Of a stretch of DNA of 64,000 bases, positions 24,146 through 35,834 are shown in pieces. The number at the start of each line of letters is the position of its first letter. The first letter of the stretch is position 1. The position numbers and the translations under genes are program-made. This stretch comes from Diphasiastrum complanatum (lineage: Eukaryota > Streptophyta > Lycopodiopsida > Lycopodiales > Lycopodiaceae), in the NCBI GenBank assembly GCA_029204225.1, contig CM055101.1:28559475-28623474 (forward strand), given 5' to 3'. Below the pieces are notes generated by a model. It did no database searches. It saw nothing but the letters and a program-made list of their open reading frames with translations, and was not told the DNA's origin.

Positions 24146-26767
24146 ACCAAGATTAGTCATAAACTGACTGAGAGAGCTGACTGCAAAAGCTATGTCTGAC
24201 CTGATATAGATCATGGCGTACATAAGAGATCCTATAATAGAATGGTAAGGATACTCATGCATCTGTTGCTTCTCATTAATTGTTTGGGGACACTGGTCCT
24301 TTGACAATTTGAGATCTGGTTCCATTGGTGAGAAAGCTAATTTGCAATTAATCAGATTATATCTGACTGACATATTGTAGATGTACCTCTATTGTGTAAT
24401 GTAGACCAACTTCTATTTTTTGTCTCTGTGGATTTGTATACCAAGGCAGAAATGAGCTTCGCCCAGATCGGTCATGTCGAATTTGAAAGATAGCATTGTC
24501 TTGGCCTCTTTTATCAGATTGATATTGTTGCTAAAAAGCAATGTATCATTCACGTATAAACTAATAATGATAAAAGACTGCTACACTGCTTTGAAGTAAA
24601 CATTTGAATTTGAAGAGCTAGGTGTGTAGTTGTAATCAATAAGGAAAGTATTGATCCTTTGAAACCATGCTCGAGCAGATTGCTTCAAGCCATAAAGTGC
24701 CTTAAGGGGTTTACACACGTGATTATGTTTACCCTCGATAATATAACCTTCGGGTTGCACCATGTAAATGTCTTCTTCAATAACTCCATTGAGATATGTC
24801 GTTTGTACATCAATTTGATGTATTTTCAAATCTACTGCAGCGGCAAATGATAGCAAAAGTCGAATAGAACAATGCTTGACTACTAAACTGAAGGTCTCAA
24901 TGTAATCGACATTGTATACTTGAGAAAATTCTCTGGCGATAAGTCGTGTCTTTCTCCTGTTGATGCTTCCATCTGCATTGTACTTGACTTTGAAAATCCA
25001 TTTGCAATCAACTTTGTTTCTGCTAGCAGGCAATTCGACAATTTTCCATGTCTGGTTCTTGATAAGAGACGGATACTCTTTATCCGTAACTTCTTTCCAG
25101 AGATCTGAATCAGGCTGACTGAGTGCCTCTTGGACAGACATCGGTTCTTGAACAAGGTAGGCTACAAACTCGTCGATATACTGGTTAGGTGATTTGCTTG
25201 CTCTTGAAGATCTTCTGGGCTGCTCTGAATATAGGTTGCTATCGAAACAACTTCAGTTCAGAAGGACTTCGAAAGTGTCGCATGTGATAACATGCACTTT
25301 GTCGATTCAACTAAGGTTCTGTTCTTTCTCTCAACAAGACTATTTAACTGGCAAATAGGAGATAATGTATTGTTGCTCAATGCTGTTGTTAAGACAGTAC
25401 TCCTTGAGTTCGATGGAGATGTATTCTCCCCCATTATCTCACCTTAGTGCTTTGATTCATTTGTTAGTTTGATTCTCATCATGCTCTTTGAATTGTCTAA
25501 ATTTGATGAAAGTCTTTGATTTTTGTTTAATGAAATAGGCAGGTGTTGTTCTAGAGAATTCGTCAATAAAAGTAATGAAATACTTTGTATCTAGCAATGA
25601 AGGAGTTTGCATAGGTCCACATATATCTGTATGAACAACATCTAACAAACCTTTTGTTGCATGCCTATGGTTTGGTCTAAAAGGAATCCTAGCCTGCTTT
25701 CCAAAGATGAAACTATGACAGACAAGGAGATCAGCCTTACCAGAAGGATAGTAGAGATCAAGAACCATGGATTGTCTAGACATGTTCAAAATAGATGCAT
25801 AATTCAAGTGTCTTAAGTGATGATGCCATAGTAATTCTTTATTGACAAGAACAGAGGTTTTAAAGACTTAACTAGACTCAGAATAACAATGTGCCAATCT
25901 ATATAAGTGACTATGTCTCTTGCCGAGTGCAAGGATTTTATTATTCCTATCAATAATTTTGCATTGATCAGATTTGAATTCTACCTTATGACCTAAGTCT
26001 GTAATTCTACTTATTGATAACAGATTTGTAGAGAGTTTAGAAACATATAAGACCTTTGATAGTAACTTGAATTGATCATGCTGGAATCGCAATCTTATAG
26101 TACCTTAACCTTCAATAGTGTGACTTCTATTGTCACCAAGATGAACAAATTTCTTCGTGTTGTAAGGCGTGTAGGAGTTGAAAATATCACGTTGATTGGT
26201 CATGTGTTGGGTTGTTCCAGAATCAAAAAACCATAAATCATAAAAAAATACGCTTTGGTCTTTGACAATGAATGTGCCTTCATCCACTTCAACCTGGAGA
26301 GATGATAAAACTGTGTTTACTTGTTGATCAGGTTGCTTGGTTGCATTCTTCGTTTGGAGAATTCGGCAATCCATGATCTCATGGTTATCGCGTTTGCAAT
26401 ACCTGCAAAACATCTTCTTCTTCGATTGTGGATTTGATGACTGTACTTGACTTTGACTTAGCTTCTGATTTGTTGCAGCCTTCTTGGAGCTTTTCTGCTT
26501 CTGTCGCTTAGAGCCTTTGTTGACATATAGAGCTTGAGAGGAGGAAGTAGACAAAGTGTCTTGACTTCTTCTATTGTCTTCTTGCAGCAACATAGTGATA
26601 ACTCTAGTAAGAGTTAAATCTGAGTGTGTCGATATGATCATCACCCGATTCTCATATGTAGAGGGCAAGCTTGAAAGCAATGTCATAATTGCATCTTGAT
26701 CATCTATGACTGATCCGACAGTAGCCATCTATTGCAAGAGATTCTTAAATCGATTAATGTGACTATG
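24145..26767 (-). pseudogene. copia Y gag (C part), protease, integrase, RT, RNase H start
   Basis: Reading leftwards: gag C-terminal part and zinc knuckle CRYCKRDNHEIMDC near 26400; protease FDSGTTQHMTN near 26210; LLSISRITDLGHKV near 26010; integrase blocks ATKGLLDVVHTDICGPM and FITFIDEFSRTT near 25600; RT WKIVELPASRNKVDCKWIFK near 25030 and QIDVQTTYLNGVIEEDIYMV near 24770. The catalytic motif near 24555 reads YVND instead of YVDD. RNase H starts (IIGSLMYAMIYIRSDIAF) and is lost at about 24145. Several stops and frameshifts. The gag N-terminus lies 20 kb away at 46646-47008 because the Tat-like element split it. Confidence 0.85.
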
Positions 26768-26772
26768 AAGAT

Positions 26773-27590
26773 TGTAGGGTCTTCGATCTGATGTTGTAGT
26801 ATCCCTCTCGCCTGTCAACAAGGGTTAGTTCACTGGATAGGCACCTAAATATGCATAGATGCTACTTCTAGTTAGTTCCCTACTTTTTATCTAGCTCTAC
26901 CTCCACTAACACTACTCACACTAACTCTACTCTCCCTAAACTAACTTCATCATGATTGTTGGTGAAAGGGAAGGGTAGAAGAGAAGAGAAAGAAGGGGAA
27001 GAGAGAAAGAGAGAGATAGAGTTGAGGGGGAGGTTAGCTCAAAAGCTCAAGATGCATGCTAATGGAAAAGCCGTAACTATTAAAACAAGAACATAGAAAT
27101 GGAAACAACTAGAAACACACAACAAAAAACATTAGCATGAGTGCTTGGCAAATGAGAATGCTTTGCTCTCCAAATTGGTAGAGTTTCGTCCTTCTCATTA
27201 AGCATGGAAATAGAGTACAAAACGTGCCTTTTTATAAAATGGGGAAGGCCCTTACCCCAAAATCCTATTGGCTAATATTTACATTGATCCTATCCATTCA
27301 TCTTGGACCCAACTTGATCCAAGGGTCCACAAAAACTACATTGAAATTCACAAGATTTATGTGAGTCCCAAATTGGACCCAACTCTAAAAAAGTAATCTC
27401 TAAGTTTAAATTTGACTTTGGGCCTAAAGTTTTATTTTACTTACAAAGGTCCCAAGCCTATTATTTTAATTACAACTTAGCTTGCGTGTCCATTGGGCCA
27501 TGGGCTTATACGTGCAGGATTCCATGCCCTCGCAACACATTTTATTGGACGATTTTATTTATGTACACTTCGTCAGGAATACCCCCATTA
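26773..27590 (-). repeat. Tat-like element 3' LTR
   Basis: 818 bp, direct copy of 45857-46645. The outer edge TGTAGGGTCTTCGATC keeps the TG/CA terminus. The inner edge reads TAATGGGGG on the minus strand where the 5' LTR has TGTTGGGAG. A GA-rich stretch lies at 26998-27020, and TTTTTATAAAA near 27230 is the likely TATA. Confidence 0.85.
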
Positions 27591-27591
27591 G

Positions 27592-30500
27592 GACCCATGG
27601 CCTGAAGTAGTGTCGGTCCCTTGGCACTCTGCTGGTTCAATAAAGAGTCTTCCTAGCCCGTCTCTGGTGGATCAGGTAGCCCGTGACATCTTCCATGAAG
27701 TTGATGCGGTCCTGTTTCTTCAAGTCCTTGGGCGTGTGAAGGGACTTGTGGACTCCTGTCAGCCAGTCTTGGTCGACCCACACTTGGAATCTACGCGTCT
27801 AGGGATTGCCAAGGAAGGCAGCTCGGTAATAGACACGAGCAACTAGCAGCTAATCTTCGACTTGGTCGGAAGCTAGCACCTTATTAGGATCAAAAAATAT
27901 GGGGGGCAGAAAATTATCCCATTTGGTTTCAATCCCCATTATATGCTCTCTAAGTCCCGGGCGTAAATGGCTGTCGCGCAGACTGTTAGATCAGGGTAGT
28001 TGAAATATTTATTAACGAATATGGTGAGAGCCCTTCGGACGTCTACATCCGTATCCCAACCATGCTCTGATGGAATCCTTGGCCAATTGAAATTTTGTAT
28101 CATAATCTTGTCCAGAGGGGTGTCGCATTTTGCCCATTTGGATCATCGTATGCATGGCAAGAAGTGCGCGTTCACCTATACTTGTTGCGGACTTGTCACA
28201 TAGGCCCTGATGGTCGCAGGGTCTCTTTTAAAAAGCTGCTGATGCCACTATGGTTTTGGTTGGAGGTCAGGTAATGCTTGCAATTCATTGCCCTTTATTG
28301 TCTGAGCTGAAAAAGATATCTGCCAACCGTCTCTTGATGACTCGTGGGGATACTTCGCTAGAAATTCGTTTATTTTTTTCTCCACGAACTTTGGTCTTCG
28401 GAAGGCTCGGATGACATATATGGTGCGTGAACCTCTGGAGGATGAGGCCCATCCTTCCTCTTGGCTTTGGCTTGGACCTGCATCTTGGCCTTGGTCTCGC
28501 ATCTCAGCACCCGTATCTGCTGATCCTTGCTCTTGGCGTTCGGACCCTTGATCTTGATTGAATCCCCATGTTGCTTGCTAGCTTTGGTCTTGGCTCGTGC
28601 TGGCCTGTGCAGCATAAAAAATGGGTGGCGGTGGAATCACCATGGGGGTGGGCTGGGTCTTCTTCTCCATGTACTATTGGCAAGCCTTGAGGGCTTGTTT
28701 GGCCTGGGCGAGCTCATGAGTTGCCCTTCCCGGTACTTACTGAACTCTGTCTGGTAGCTGTTCAATGTTTGGCTATGTACCTACAATTGATGCCTAAAGA
28801 GATTCATCTATGCTTGAGAGACGGCCTTGAGTCTAGTGCCGGTTGATCTAGCCAAGCGAGTTTTTCATTTTGTAGGACTTTCACTTCCACCCCCAGGTGC
28901 GTATTCTCTGGTTCAAAAATTTGTAGTTGCGCCTGGAGGGGAGCAAGTCGTTGGGACGCTTCGGATTGAAGCTCCCACACCTTCGTAGAGGCCTCTATCA
29001 ACACTTTGGAGAGACTTTGGATGTATAGGTCGAGGCCATCCTCCTTCTACTACAGCTTGGCAATCTCCTGGTGCCCTTTTTGTTCATGTTGTTGAGCTAG
29101 AATTAGCTCTTACTACAGCTTTGTGAGTTTCGCTCGCAGCTGTGTGTTGCTTGTCGTCAAGTGGAGTACCCTGCTGTCCAAAATGGCCTTGGCTGCTACC
29201 GCCTCCGGGATGTATGTGCCCAGGGTTTGGTACGTCGTCGTTAAGTCTGTTGGAGCAACCAGTACGCTGGCACTGATAGGGGTTTGTGTGGTAGCGGCCC
29301 TGATGACTTGTAGAGCTCCGTCGTCATTGTTTTCAATCAGGGTCTTGGGCAACCTGTTGTCATCTGGGATGGTGGGATCAGTCCGATCTGGCGATGGTAT
29401 AAAAATTATCTGAACAAATACATCATCAGGAAAGGGTTGGTTGCCCTCGACAACCTTTTTGTGGCAAAACAGGTGGGGCGAGAGAAGCAGTAGTGGAAAC
29501 GAGGGTGGAAATGGTTTGTCCAAACGAGAGGATGGGTGGAACATAGGGGAACTGAAGTGTGATGTAGAGTACGAAAGGCGAGGATTGAGCAGAAATGATC
29601 TGACGTGGGGGTGAAAAGTTGATGACTTGCATCCACGTTAGAGTGTCCGGAGACAACTGAGAATCAGAGGGATTAAACTGAAGAGGAGCGATGATGGCTA
29701 CAGGAGCGATGGAGAATGCAATGGTGATGGAAGGGGTAGTGGATAATGGAACAGAAATGGAAGTGGTATCAACAGAGGAAACAGAATGGAAACGGAAACA
29801 GTCATGGATGGAATAGAAAGAGGGGTAGTGACAATAGAGATAGGAGGGAGAGGTTGTACAAAAGAAGATGTGGCGGTGGTTGATGGAGTGGGTACTGATG
29901 TGGCGGTGGTACGTCGTCTAGTGGTAGGTGGAGATGAGGAGGAAGGGGCAACTCCACGCATTCTCTTGCTGGTTGTTGTGCTAGTAATTGTGGGTTGGTA
30001 GGATGTGGATGTGGCAGATGGCAGATAAAGGTTAGTGTGTGACACGATAGAAGATAAAAGACTGGAGCGACAGAAGCCGTGCACTTTCACCTCGAGAAGT
30101 GTGCATGCAAAATTACACAATAGGGGACCTACTGCGATATGCTCACGTTTGTTGGGTTTGATGGAGATGGTTAGTTCGTGAATGAGGAAGGGTGCCAATC
30201 GTATGGCACAACTGTGGGGCTAGGGAATGCCAAGAAGGATTCCACTATCTAACTTAGCAGCGTGGACTGGATTATGTCCTTGCGAAATGTTGAAACAACT
30301 AGAAAGTTGTTCAACAGATGTGCAACCACCCATATGACTGGTTCCGTGATAGCATCTATCAGGTAACCGTTGGCAGGCTGGATGGAAATTTCTAGTGCAG
30401 TCTTGACAACGAAAGATTTGATCAAGCTTTTTGCCTGACAATGGGAGATGGGCTGATGGTCACCGGACATAATGCCAACGGTGACCATCGAGTTTGCATT

Positions 30501-30771
30501 AATCCTGACCTTGTATGTGGTACCTTGGTACAAGAAGTGGAAGCACGACTTTGACACGTCCCAAGTGGCGTAAGCGTGAAGGGCGAGGCCCATGTTAATC
30601 TCAGAATGAAAAAGCACCAGGAAAAAGCCCATTGCCTCAAGAAGTGGGCCAGCATTCTGAAGCCATGGTTGAATTAGAGTGTTAGAGGGTAAGGGCCAGA
30701 TTTGTGGCCAAGGGTATTTCAAGCTGGATCACCTGCTTGGTGCTAGAGTCTTCAGAGGATGAAGAGGCCAT
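27592..30771 (-). pseudogene. extra ORF of the Tat-like element (about 1000 codons, broken)
   Basis: Starts at MASSSSEDSSTKQ (30771), then blocks LQNAGPLLEAMGFFLVLFH, ALHAYATWDVSKSCFHFLYQ and MVTVGIMSGDHQ. A Ser/Thr/Pro-rich linker follows (29700-30030), then a coiled-coil-like stretch (WELQSEASQRLAPLQAQLQ near 28940), a charged region (PKFVEKKINEFLAKYPHESS near 28350), and the ending KWDNFLPPIFFDPN, VARVYYRAAFLGNP, FQVWVDQDWL (27900-27750). At least six frameshifts or stops. Same strand as pol, between pol and 3' LTR. I do not recognise a catalytic domain. Such additional ORFs are known in Tat elements, role unknown. A related C-terminus is at 2723-3000. Confidence 0.6.
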
Positions 30772-31099
30772 GTTAGCAATGATAGTTAAAGGGCAAAAAA
30801 GTTGGAAAAACTGTGGAAAAGGTAAAAAGAGGTGGAAATGACAAAGACTATGAGTAACGAATGTTGGATGGTAAGAACTATAGTTCAGAGTGCAGATTTG
30901 GGTTTGAAATGTGCAGATGATAGCTTGTATGAAGTTTGGTCGCAAACAAAAAACTTGAAAATTTCAGTGAAAATTTGAGCAGAGCTTCGCCAGCAAAGGT
31001 AACAAATGACTCAAATTCAGCCCTTATATAGCGGAATTTAGAGTGCGTATTAGGTGAAATCCACTTTCCCTTGATCAGTTCCACCCAGATTATGGCAAG

Positions 31100-31950
31100 G
31101 ACCTTCTTCACAAAATTCTAAGACTTTAGAGAAGTCTACGAGAGTTCAGAAGGTGATTTGACTGCCCTGCAAAGGTTCTGCAAGGGTTCAGACTGTCTGC
31201 AAGGGTTCAACTCTCGTAGGAGGTGATCTCTCGCACAACATGTACCTGTGGTTGGATTTTCAAGATCAGACCATGTGTGTAGGCTAATTTCACTACTATG
31301 ATTTCATTTATGCCCCTTGTGAAGGTCGATAGGATGATCTTGATGCTCTGCGAAGAATCTGAAGATTCAGCCTCTGGGAACCCTCGCACACACTCAAAAA
31401 ATGAAGATTTCTCCATCAAGAACTCTCGCATAGATTTTTATGGATGCATCTAGGTCAAATCTAGTGACTATCCAAGTTTCAAGAGCTATCTCCTAGGGGA
31501 TCTCCAGAAATCATGAAAAAAGTGCTCTTTTAGAATGTTTTTTTGACAAGATTTGAGATTTTCTGATTTTTAACTTTTGCAAACTGATAATCAGCTTCAT
31601 CCATGCTTGATTTGACTCTTGGTAGTTCTCTAGAAGTTTTGATGGATATTTGGTAATAGATCCATCAGTTTTGGTTGAATTTTGTCCTTAATTTGCCATA
31701 GTTACTGAGATCGAGGTCTCTGATTTGCAATTTTAGGAGACTTATTGGCATAATATGATGATCTGCTTTCTTCTTGATCCTATCTAGATCTGGATCCCTC
31801 TTGGATCCTGATGGATTTTTTCAATCTTGCCAGATCTGGCCGAATATTGATGGATCTAGCTTGATTTTGCTTGATCTTCTTAGATCTAGTTGTGATGGCC
31901 TAGCAGAATAGCTTTTCGTAACGTGCCACCACCAATCTGGATCTATCTCA
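31100..31950 (-). other. untranslated spacer of the Tat-like element
   Basis: Between the pol stop (31951-31953) and the extra ORF. No coding evidence. CTCTCGCA or its complement and the related TGCAAGGGTTC recur at 31130-31440, the same motif as in the element's 5' leader. Confidence 0.5.
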
Positions 31951-32211
31951 CTACGGTGGCCAATACTTGTGCAACAGGCTACCGTTGATGGGTGTGTCAA
32001 ATGGTGTCCCTTATAGCTTCTCTAGATTCACCGCTCCATGATTAAGAATTTCTTTGATCCGATAAGGACCTTTGCCTGTGAATTTTAGTTATCCCTTGAT
32101 CACCTTGGTTTTATACATGACCAGAAACTTTTTGAACAAAGATCCTTCTTTTGTAACCTACGATCGTGCCATGCTTTGCGTCTTTTCTTTTCAGCTGCCA
32201 ATGCATGCACA
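31951..32211 (-). pseudogene. Tat-like pol C-terminus (beyond copia-2)
   Basis: The minus strand reads LAAEKKRRKAWHDR near 32190, then the tail GPYRIKEILNHGAVNLEKL near 32060 and ends LLHKYWPP at stop 31951-31953. This is the integrase C-terminal GPY/F-type module typical of gypsy elements. It joins the integrase at 38539 in frame once copia-2 and one ACTAG are removed. Internal stops near 32085 and 32005. Confidence 0.8.
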
Positions 32212-32216
32212 ACTAG

Positions 32217-32759
32217 TGTGAAAAATACAGATCCTAAGTGGATCTAAACTCCAAGATCATTGGCTTGAATGCTTGCACTCCAAAATAGCATTATACAGTC
32301 CATAATACATCAGCCTATCACTTTTGGAAAGCACCTAAGATCATACACAATAGCTTGAAGACAATACACACAACAATGCTCTCAATGGAGGAAGAAACAA
32401 TGACAATGATCTATTGATCTCAATGAAGCATACAAAAGGTTTCTCCAACCTGTTCTCCACGACTTCCCTACTATTTATGGATGAGGAAGATGACTCTCTC
32501 TCCTCTCTCTAGAAGGTACTTGACCCTAGATATTCCCTATATAGGAAAAATAGCTAAAAATGGCTTATATGACCAAAATACATCAAAATGGTCTCATTTT
32601 GAAGGGTATGAAGTTTGACACTTCATCATACTGAAAAAATACAGTAAATAAAAACATTGTGGCCTGGTTCACACGTGTGAAACTCCAGAACCAAAACTAT
32701 TTACAATTTTAGCCAATTTAGGCCTCAAACTAGCTAGGAAATGTTGACAATTTTCACAC
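32217..32759 (-). repeat. copia-2 3' LTR (with 112-bp deletion)
   Basis: On the minus strand it opens TGTGAAAATTGTCAACATTTCC. Palindrome TTCACACGTGTGAA at 32668-32681; CCTATATAGG (TATA region) near 32540. Compared with the 5' LTR it lacks the block between CACTCCAAA and AAATAGCATT (break at about 32284). Confidence 0.96.
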
Positions 32760-35700
32760 TCCCTCTTCAACATTGGATGCTAGTTTCAACATAGTCTTTG
32801 AGCACATTCCAAGATTAGATCTATGCATTAAATATAGGTCCTTTCCCAATGGTTTGGTGAAGATATCAGCCACACACTCCTTTGAAGAGACATGTTGAAG
32901 CTCCACCTCTTTGGCAATGACTTGATCTCTCACAAAATGGTGAGCAATCTCAATGTGCTTGCTCCTTGCATGAAAAACAGGATTGCTTGCCAAGCTTTGG
33001 GCTGAAAGGTTATCACAAAGTATGATTGGAGTCTTCTCTGGTTCCAGCAAGTGAAGATCCAATAACATCCTCTTGATCCAAAGAATCTCCTTGGTGCATG
33101 TTGTTAATGCCTTGTACTCGGCTTCGGTGGAAGATAGAGAGATAGTTGGTTGCTTCTTTGATAGCCATGAGACCACTCCATCTCCAAGATAGATTGCAAA
33201 GGCACTTGTTGACTTCCTATCCATTTGATCACCTACAAAATCTGAATCTGAAAATCCACAAAGGTTAGGTGTAGTACCTCCATACAAGATGCCAAAATCT
33301 CTAGATCCCGAGATGTATCTAAGTACTCTCTTTCCTAGCTTCCAATGAGCCTCACTAGGATCTTGCATAAATTGACTTAGTTTACCAACCACAAAGCTTA
33401 GATCAGGTCTTGTGATGGTTAACCATATAAGAGATCCTATTAGCTTTCTATAGAGAGTAATGTCCTTGAAGGATCTTTCATTACTTCTTGTAGTTAGCTT
33501 TACATTTGATTCCATAGGAGTAGAAACAACTTTACAATCTTCCATATGAAACCTTTTTAGAATAGAGTTAACATACTTTTCTTGACATATGAATGTAGAT
33601 TTAGAAGTTCTAATAATCTCTATTCCTAAGATATAATGAAGTTTACCAAGATCTTGAATTTCAAACTCTCTTTTGAGTGCCATCTTGATTTCATCTATAT
33701 CTAGATTGTTACCACCACTTAAGATAATGTCATCAACATAGATCAAAAGTAAAGTGATATCATTTTCATTCAATCTAAAGTAGAGAGAATGATCATACTC
33801 ACTCATAACAAAGTTTTGAGAAAGTAAGAAGGAATTGAGCTTAGCATACCAACTCCTTGGTGCTTGCTTTAGCCCATACAAACTCTTTTGGAGATAGCAC
33901 ACATGATTAGGCTCATCATGTGAAACATAGCCCTCGGGTTGCTCCATGTAAATATCTTCTTCAAGATCACCATTCAAGAAGGCATTAGTAACATCCATTT
34001 GCCACATATCCCAATCATAAAGAGTTGCAAGAGAGATTAGGATTCGAATAGTTACCATCTTTGCCACGGGTGCAAAGGTCTCATCATAGTCAATACCATA
34101 TTCTTGAGCATACCCCTTTGCCACCAACCTTGCCTTGTACTTGTTGATTGATCCATCTTGATTTGTCTTGATCTTGAAGATCCACTTACAACCAATTGCC
34201 TTCTTGTCCTTTGGAAGCTTTACCAACCTCCATGTGTTGCTTTTGATGAGTGCTTGATGCTCATGATCCATGGCTTGGATCCATTCCTTCTTTTGAATTG
34301 CTTCACCTACACAAGTTGGTTCATCAAAAGAGGTAAGAAAAGCAAAGTTAGAGTTGTCCACCACTTGCTTTCCTTTTTCATCATAGGTTAGCCTTGATGG
34401 CTTAGCCCTTTGCCTTTGAGTCTTCCTTGAAGTTTGCTTTGGAGTGGCATCTCCATCTTCATCCAAGACATCTTGCACATCATGATGATTAGTAGGCACA
34501 TCAACATCAACATCAACAACATTGGAAACATTCTCTTCATGAAAGATGACATCCCTACTTATGACAACTTTCTTTGTAGAAGGAATGTACACTTTGTAAG
34601 CCTTGCTTACTTCACTATAGCCAACAAACACACCCTTCTTTGATGAAGGATCTTCTTTAGTTCTATCATCAAGTGTGATATTGACAAAACATGTACATCC
34701 AAAGATCCTACAATGCTTGACACTCGGCCTTCTACCATAAAGAACCTCATGAGGAGTTTTACCATCCAAGGAAGCACTTGTCCATCTATTACATAGATAG
34801 TTAGCACATGCTAAAGCTTCCCCCCAAAAAGACTTAGCAAGATTAGCATGTAGTCTCATTGCCTTGGCACATTCACAAAGGGTTCTATTCTTCCTCTCGG
34901 CCACTCCATTCTGTTGTGGAGCCCTAGGACTAGACATCTCCCTCTTAATCCCATGTGCTATACAAAAGTCTTTGAACCTATTTGAGGTGTATTCCCCTCC
35001 ATTATCAGATCTTAAGCATTTGATCTTTGTATTGAATTGGTTTTCCATTTCATTCTTGAACTTGACAAATGCAGCAAACACTTCATCCTTACTTTTAAGA
35101 AGATAGATCCAAGTATACCTACTAAAGTCATCAATGAAAGTTGCATACATCTTTGCCCCACCATTGCTAGTTGTACTAGAAGAATGAATATCAGAATGCA
35201 CAAGTTGAAAAGCTTCTTTAGATCTAGAAGTAGATCTAGAATAAGCAAGTCTATGAGATTTGGACAAGGCACAATGTTCACAAACACTATTGTTTGCAAC
35301 AAGACTTTTAGGGAGACCAAGAACAAGCTCTTTCTTTGCCATTACCTCCAAAGATTTGAAGTTGGGATGGCCCAACCTCTTGTGCCAAACTTCTTGGTTT
35401 GTCAATTGCTCCCTAGCCATACATCCTTCATGATTAGAGATCACACATGCATCAAGCTTGAAAAGTTTACCATGCCTCCTACCTTGAGCAATCAAGGATC
35501 CACATTTACTTATCAAACATGCATCTCCAATGAACTCCACATCAAGTCCTTTGTCAATCATTTGACTTACACTAAGCAAATTCTTAGTGATTGAAGGAAT
35601 GTACAAAACATTTTCAAGATTTGCTTTCCTATTTGTTGAAAGGGAAATAGGAATAGTGCCTATGCCTTTGATGTCACATTGACCATCATTTGCAGTGTAG

Positions 35701-35834
35701 ATGATGTTACCTTCTCCCTCATAAGACAATAAGGATGTAAAGTATTCCTTATGTCTTGTCATGTGAGATGAGGCTCCACTATCAATCCACCAAGGATCAT
35801 TATCATCTATGTTGGCTAACAAACTTGAAGTCAT
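32754..35834 (-). CDS. copia-2 pol: protease, integrase, RT, RNase H
   Basis: Polyprotein body, open for 1026 codons; the frame actually continues upstream to the TAA at 35970-35972. Domains: aspartic protease WWIDSGASSHMT (about residue 14); integrase zinc region HKRLGHPNFKSL with CEHCALSKSH, core HSDIHSS, FIDDFSRYTW and QQNGVAERKNRTL (D,D,E visible); RT with ARLVAKGYAQEYGIDYDETF, QMDVTNAFLNGDLEEDIYME and intact LLIYVDDIILSG; RNase H with SSTEAEYKALTT and HARSKHIEIAHHFV. The TGA stop overlaps the first bases of the 3' LTR. It carries out cDNA synthesis and integration in the particle and nucleus. All catalytic motifs look intact, so it may be functional in trans. Confidence in annotation is high; activity is inference. 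Confidence 0.95.
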   Translation of the reverse strand: MTSSLLANIDDNDPWWIDSGASSHMTRHKEYFTSLLSYEGEGNIIYTANDGQCDIKGIGTIPISLSTNRKANLENVLYIPSITKNLLSVSQMIDKGLDVEFIGDACLISKCGSLIAQGRRHGKLFKLDACVISNHEGCMAREQLTNQEVWHKRLGHPNFKSLEVMAKKELVLGLPKSLVANNSVCEHCALSKSHRLAYSRSTSRSKEAFQLVHSDIHSSSTTSNGGAKMYATFIDDFSRYTWIYLLKSKDEVFAAFVKFKNEMENQFNTKIKCLRSDNGGEYTSNRFKDFCIAHGIKREMSSPRAPQQNGVAERKNRTLCECAKAMRLHANLAKSFWGEALACANYLCNRWTSASLDGKTPHEVLYGRRPSVKHCRIFGCTCFVNITLDDRTKEDPSSKKGVFVGYSEVSKAYKVYIPSTKKVVISRDVIFHEENVSNVVDVDVDVPTNHHDVQDVLDEDGDATPKQTSRKTQRQRAKPSRLTYDEKGKQVVDNSNFAFLTSFDEPTCVGEAIQKKEWIQAMDHEHQALIKSNTWRLVKLPKDKKAIGCKWIFKIKTNQDGSINKYKARLVAKGYAQEYGIDYDETFAPVAKMVTIRILISLATLYDWDMWQMDVTNAFLNGDLEEDIYMEQPEGYVSHDEPNHVCYLQKSLYGLKQAPRSWYAKLNSFLLSQNFVMSEYDHSLYFRLNENDITLLLIYVDDIILSGGNNLDIDEIKMALKREFEIQDLGKLHYILGIEIIRTSKSTFICQEKYVNSILKRFHMEDCKVVSTPMESNVKLTTRSNERSFKDITLYRKLIGSLIWLTITRPDLSFVVGKLSQFMQDPSEAHWKLGKRVLRYISGSRDFGILYGGTTPNLCGFSDSDFVGDQMDRKSTSAFAIYLGDGVVSWLSKKQPTISLSSTEAEYKALTTCTKEILWIKRMLLDLHLLEPEKTPIILCDNLSAQSLASNPVFHARSKHIEIAHHFVRDQVIAKEVELQHVSSKECVADIFTKPLGKDLYLMHRSNLGMCSKTMLKLASNVEEGV
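32760..32772 (-). promoter_or_regulatory. copia-2 polypurine tract
   Basis: GTTGAAGAGGGAG on the minus strand, immediately before the 3' LTR and inside the last pol codons (VEEGV). Confidence 0.85.

Noticed and set aside
26773-27590. Tat-like LTR border placed at TATTC instead of TAATGGGGG/TGTTGGGAG
   Set aside because: The longer border gives a near-matching TSD (AAGAT/AAGAG) and restores the copia Y frame; the shorter one does not.
34158-35594. Plus-strand frames of 60-185 codons opposite copia-2 pol
   Set aside because: Shadows of the real minus-strand polyprotein.
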